Source: Apricaphanius iberus (lineage: Eukaryota; Chordata; Actinopteri; Cyprinodontiformes; Aphaniidae). From it: a stretch of DNA of 64,000 bases. The stretch's first letter is position 1. Every line of letters begins with the position of its first letter. Shown in pieces: positions 62,155 to 64,000 of the stretch. Both the position numbers and the translations under genes were made by a program. Below the pieces are notes generated by a model that had not been told where the DNA came from, made no database searches, and saw nothing but the letters and a program-made list of their open reading frames with translations. The DNA is taken from assembly GCA_028564705.1 (NCBI GenBank), contig JAPXFQ010001393.1, positions 806,001-870,000 of the forward strand, written 5' to 3'.

Positions 62155-63341
62155 AGCATCAGATAACAACATGGGGATGAGGGTTGTGTGGGAGTGGCCC
62201 TGATAGAGGTCCACGCCCCACTGAGTGCTTTTCTGGTATAGGATTTCTCTGTCATGTTTGGTTTGGAGGCTGGACTAAAATGTATTTTAATGAATCTATA
62301 ATTCAGACCAGCCTCACTACTGTATACAATAGTCTGCAGTTTTCCTGGTTAAGCTGCTCATTCGGAGCACAGCCTCAAGATAATTCTGATTATTAACGAG
62401 AGCTGATAATCAAAAACAGTGATGTAGCCCTTCATTCTAGCACCAAACTGGAATGTTAAACCTAAAAACCCACTTTGTTACCCAGCCACAGTGTATTTGT
62501 TTTTTTCTTACACTGTGTACAACAGCATTGGGTCCCTCATAATGTTGGATGAAAATGACATTAAACAATAAAAAACTTGATTGTGATTCTGCTGCTCCTG
62601 ACACAGAAGGACCCTGTGCAGTGAGCCACTGTTGGACCCTGAAAACAAATAATGTTTCATATTTTGGCTATTAATGGGTACAATAAACTTACCTGTGCGG
62701 AATGTTGCTCGCACATCTTTACTTTAGAGCAGGTGTCTCCACCCTGTGGCTCCGGAGCTGAAAGGGGCTCTTTAGACTTTGTACAATGGCTCCCAGGAAC
62801 TTTGGCAAGAAATAATAGCAAACCAAATTTTTTTTCTTAATAACATATTCAGGTTTTCTCAGGTGTTTTCTTTTTTTAATTGAAAAATTGCTTTGAATTT
62901 TCATCAACCTGGAGAAAGAAGACTCAGTCCAGTTTCATGCCTGTGATTTCTGCCCCCCCGCTGTAAGTGCAGCCTGCAAAGAAAAGTTGATCATCATAAA
63001 GGAAAGCTGCTGTTCAGCTGCTCTGGGATCAGGGAAACAATTTCTTACAAATGGGTCAGAAATCATGTAAAATATGCTCTCTGTAGTTTAGCAGTTTGTA
63101 TGTAAGCTGCATCAAGATCCATTTTACAGCTTTATTTCTAATTAAATGTCTTTGCTGACAGTCTTTTAATGTGGTCACTGGCAGTATCATCCAACCGCAT
63201 GAGACATAAGGCCAGAATCCAGCAGAGTCTTTGAACTGATGCTGATGTAAGTCTCGGGGTGAATCTGCGTTTGCTGAGCTGGCTTTGAAATGATGGAATC
63301 AGTTGCCCCCGGCTATCAGTGAGGGTACCTCAATACACAGT

Positions 63342-63690
63342 TTTAAAGGAGACATGTTAGGTGGAAAAAAATCACTTTTCCTGGGATTTGGGGTGTTATT
63401 GTGTTTTTGGTGCATATACATGCATATACGTCTGGAAAAAATACATCCATGCTGTTTTGAGTGAGATTGGGGTTTCTTAAATGATCCTGCATTCAGCCTC
63501 TGATTGAGCTGTTCAAAATCTCTCCGGCTTTCTACGTCACAAGCCAGAATATTGGAATGTCCCCACCTCCTCAGAGCGCTGTCTCCACCCAACAGGTACA
63601 GCAATAAACAAAAGTTACCATTCAGATTATGGAACACCATGTTGAAGCTCCACGCAAAATGCTCCGTTTTTGGCTGGTCAAAGAGCTCAT
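63342..63690. repeat. Probable interspersed repeat (unclassified)
   Basis: The block opens AAAGGAGACATGTTAGGTGG and includes TACGTCACAAGCCAGAATA, in the style of fish dispersed repeats. No second copy is in the window. Confidence 0.35.
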
Positions 63691-63734
63691 AACACTTCAT
63701 CAGTTCCCAGTCGAAGAGGACAGAAGAGCTGCAT

Positions 63735-63905
63735 GGGTTGAATTTGATTTTTTATGGTAAGATGCTGGCGGTAAGGGCGGGGAAGACGGGAGATCTGCCG
63801 TTGAACTGAGCTGCAGAAAACTGGTAAGAAGACGAGAGATTTGCCGCAGAAGAGCGGCATAGATTGGCTTTATTTTTTATGGTAAGATGCTGGTAAGGGG
63901 TGGGG
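63735..63905 (+). repeat. Imperfect ~135-bp tandem duplication
   Basis: TTTTTTATGGTAAGATGCTG occurs near 63748 and 63883, with GGGAGATCTGCCG and GAGAGATTTGCCG between them, so a unit of roughly 135 bp is repeated with divergence. Confidence 0.55.
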
Positions 63906-64000
63906 GGGACTGAGGACCTGCCGCCACAAAGGGCTACTCATACTCCGGGCGGAAGACGGCAGACAAGCCACCAATTTGAGCTACTCCAACCCGCGGAAAG

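Overview
This is a vertebrate nuclear genome window, almost certainly from a teleost and probably a percomorph. The support is short introns with GT-AG borders, ciliary and cornichon genes with vertebrate exon structure, and many fish-type repeats (tRNA-derived SINEs, L2/CR1-like LINEs, hAT, Tc1/IS630-like and Harbinger-like elements, CA/TG/GA microsatellites). It is AT-rich and mostly non-coding. I see no bacterial genes, rRNA, CRISPR or retroviral sequence. The very long open frames at 13.2-18.0 kb are not genes.

Genes. (1) On the minus strand, 3278-6423, I can assemble a complete eight-exon gene of 460 codons that looks like ccdc65/drc2, a coiled-coil subunit of the nexin-dynein regulatory complex of motile cilia. 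A non-coding first exon lies near 6927-7020, an RFX X-box (6993-7006) lies in the promoter, and an ATTAAA polyadenylation signal follows the stop. (2) On the plus strand, two small in-frame exons of a cornichon AMPA-receptor auxiliary protein, best matching cnih3, lie at 18344-18412 and 33961-34008. The intron between them is 15.5 kb. The other exons are not visible, so the gene probably runs past one or both window ends. One possible minus-strand terminal exon of unknown identity (18667-18750) lies inside that intron.

Layout. 1-2.8 kb: AT-rich, nothing firm. 2.8-8 kb: ccdc65, flanked by two modules that recur in the same order and orientation at 31.6-32.4 kb. 8.6-12.9 kb: a Harbinger-type MITE, a SINE, microsatellites, and LINE and Tc1 relics. 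13.5-17.9 kb: a 17-bp minisatellite of about 260 copies ending some 440 bp before a cnih3 exon. 18.3-34 kb: cnih3 intron with a frameshifted LINE (22.6-23.6 kb) and a minus-strand LINE (28.9-30.7 kb). 36-41.2 kb: a hAT relic, a 2.5-kb IS630/Tc1-like transposon with a nested SINE, and a hAT MITE with a perfect 8-bp target duplication. 41.8 kb: a hairpin with 41-nt arms. 43.4-47.6 kb: the most unusual structure, a LINE copy with an intact reverse-transcriptase domain between two inverted ~1.2-kb copies of its own 3' end. 48-64 kb: mostly unique AT-rich DNA with SINE, LINE and DNA-transposon fragments, including a ~2-kb element with a Myb/SANT-like remnant.

The two genes are not known to work together. 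ccdc65 acts in cilia, while cnih3 acts in ER export and AMPA-receptor gating. The window is mainly a record of transposition, nested insertion and tandem amplification around two small genes.
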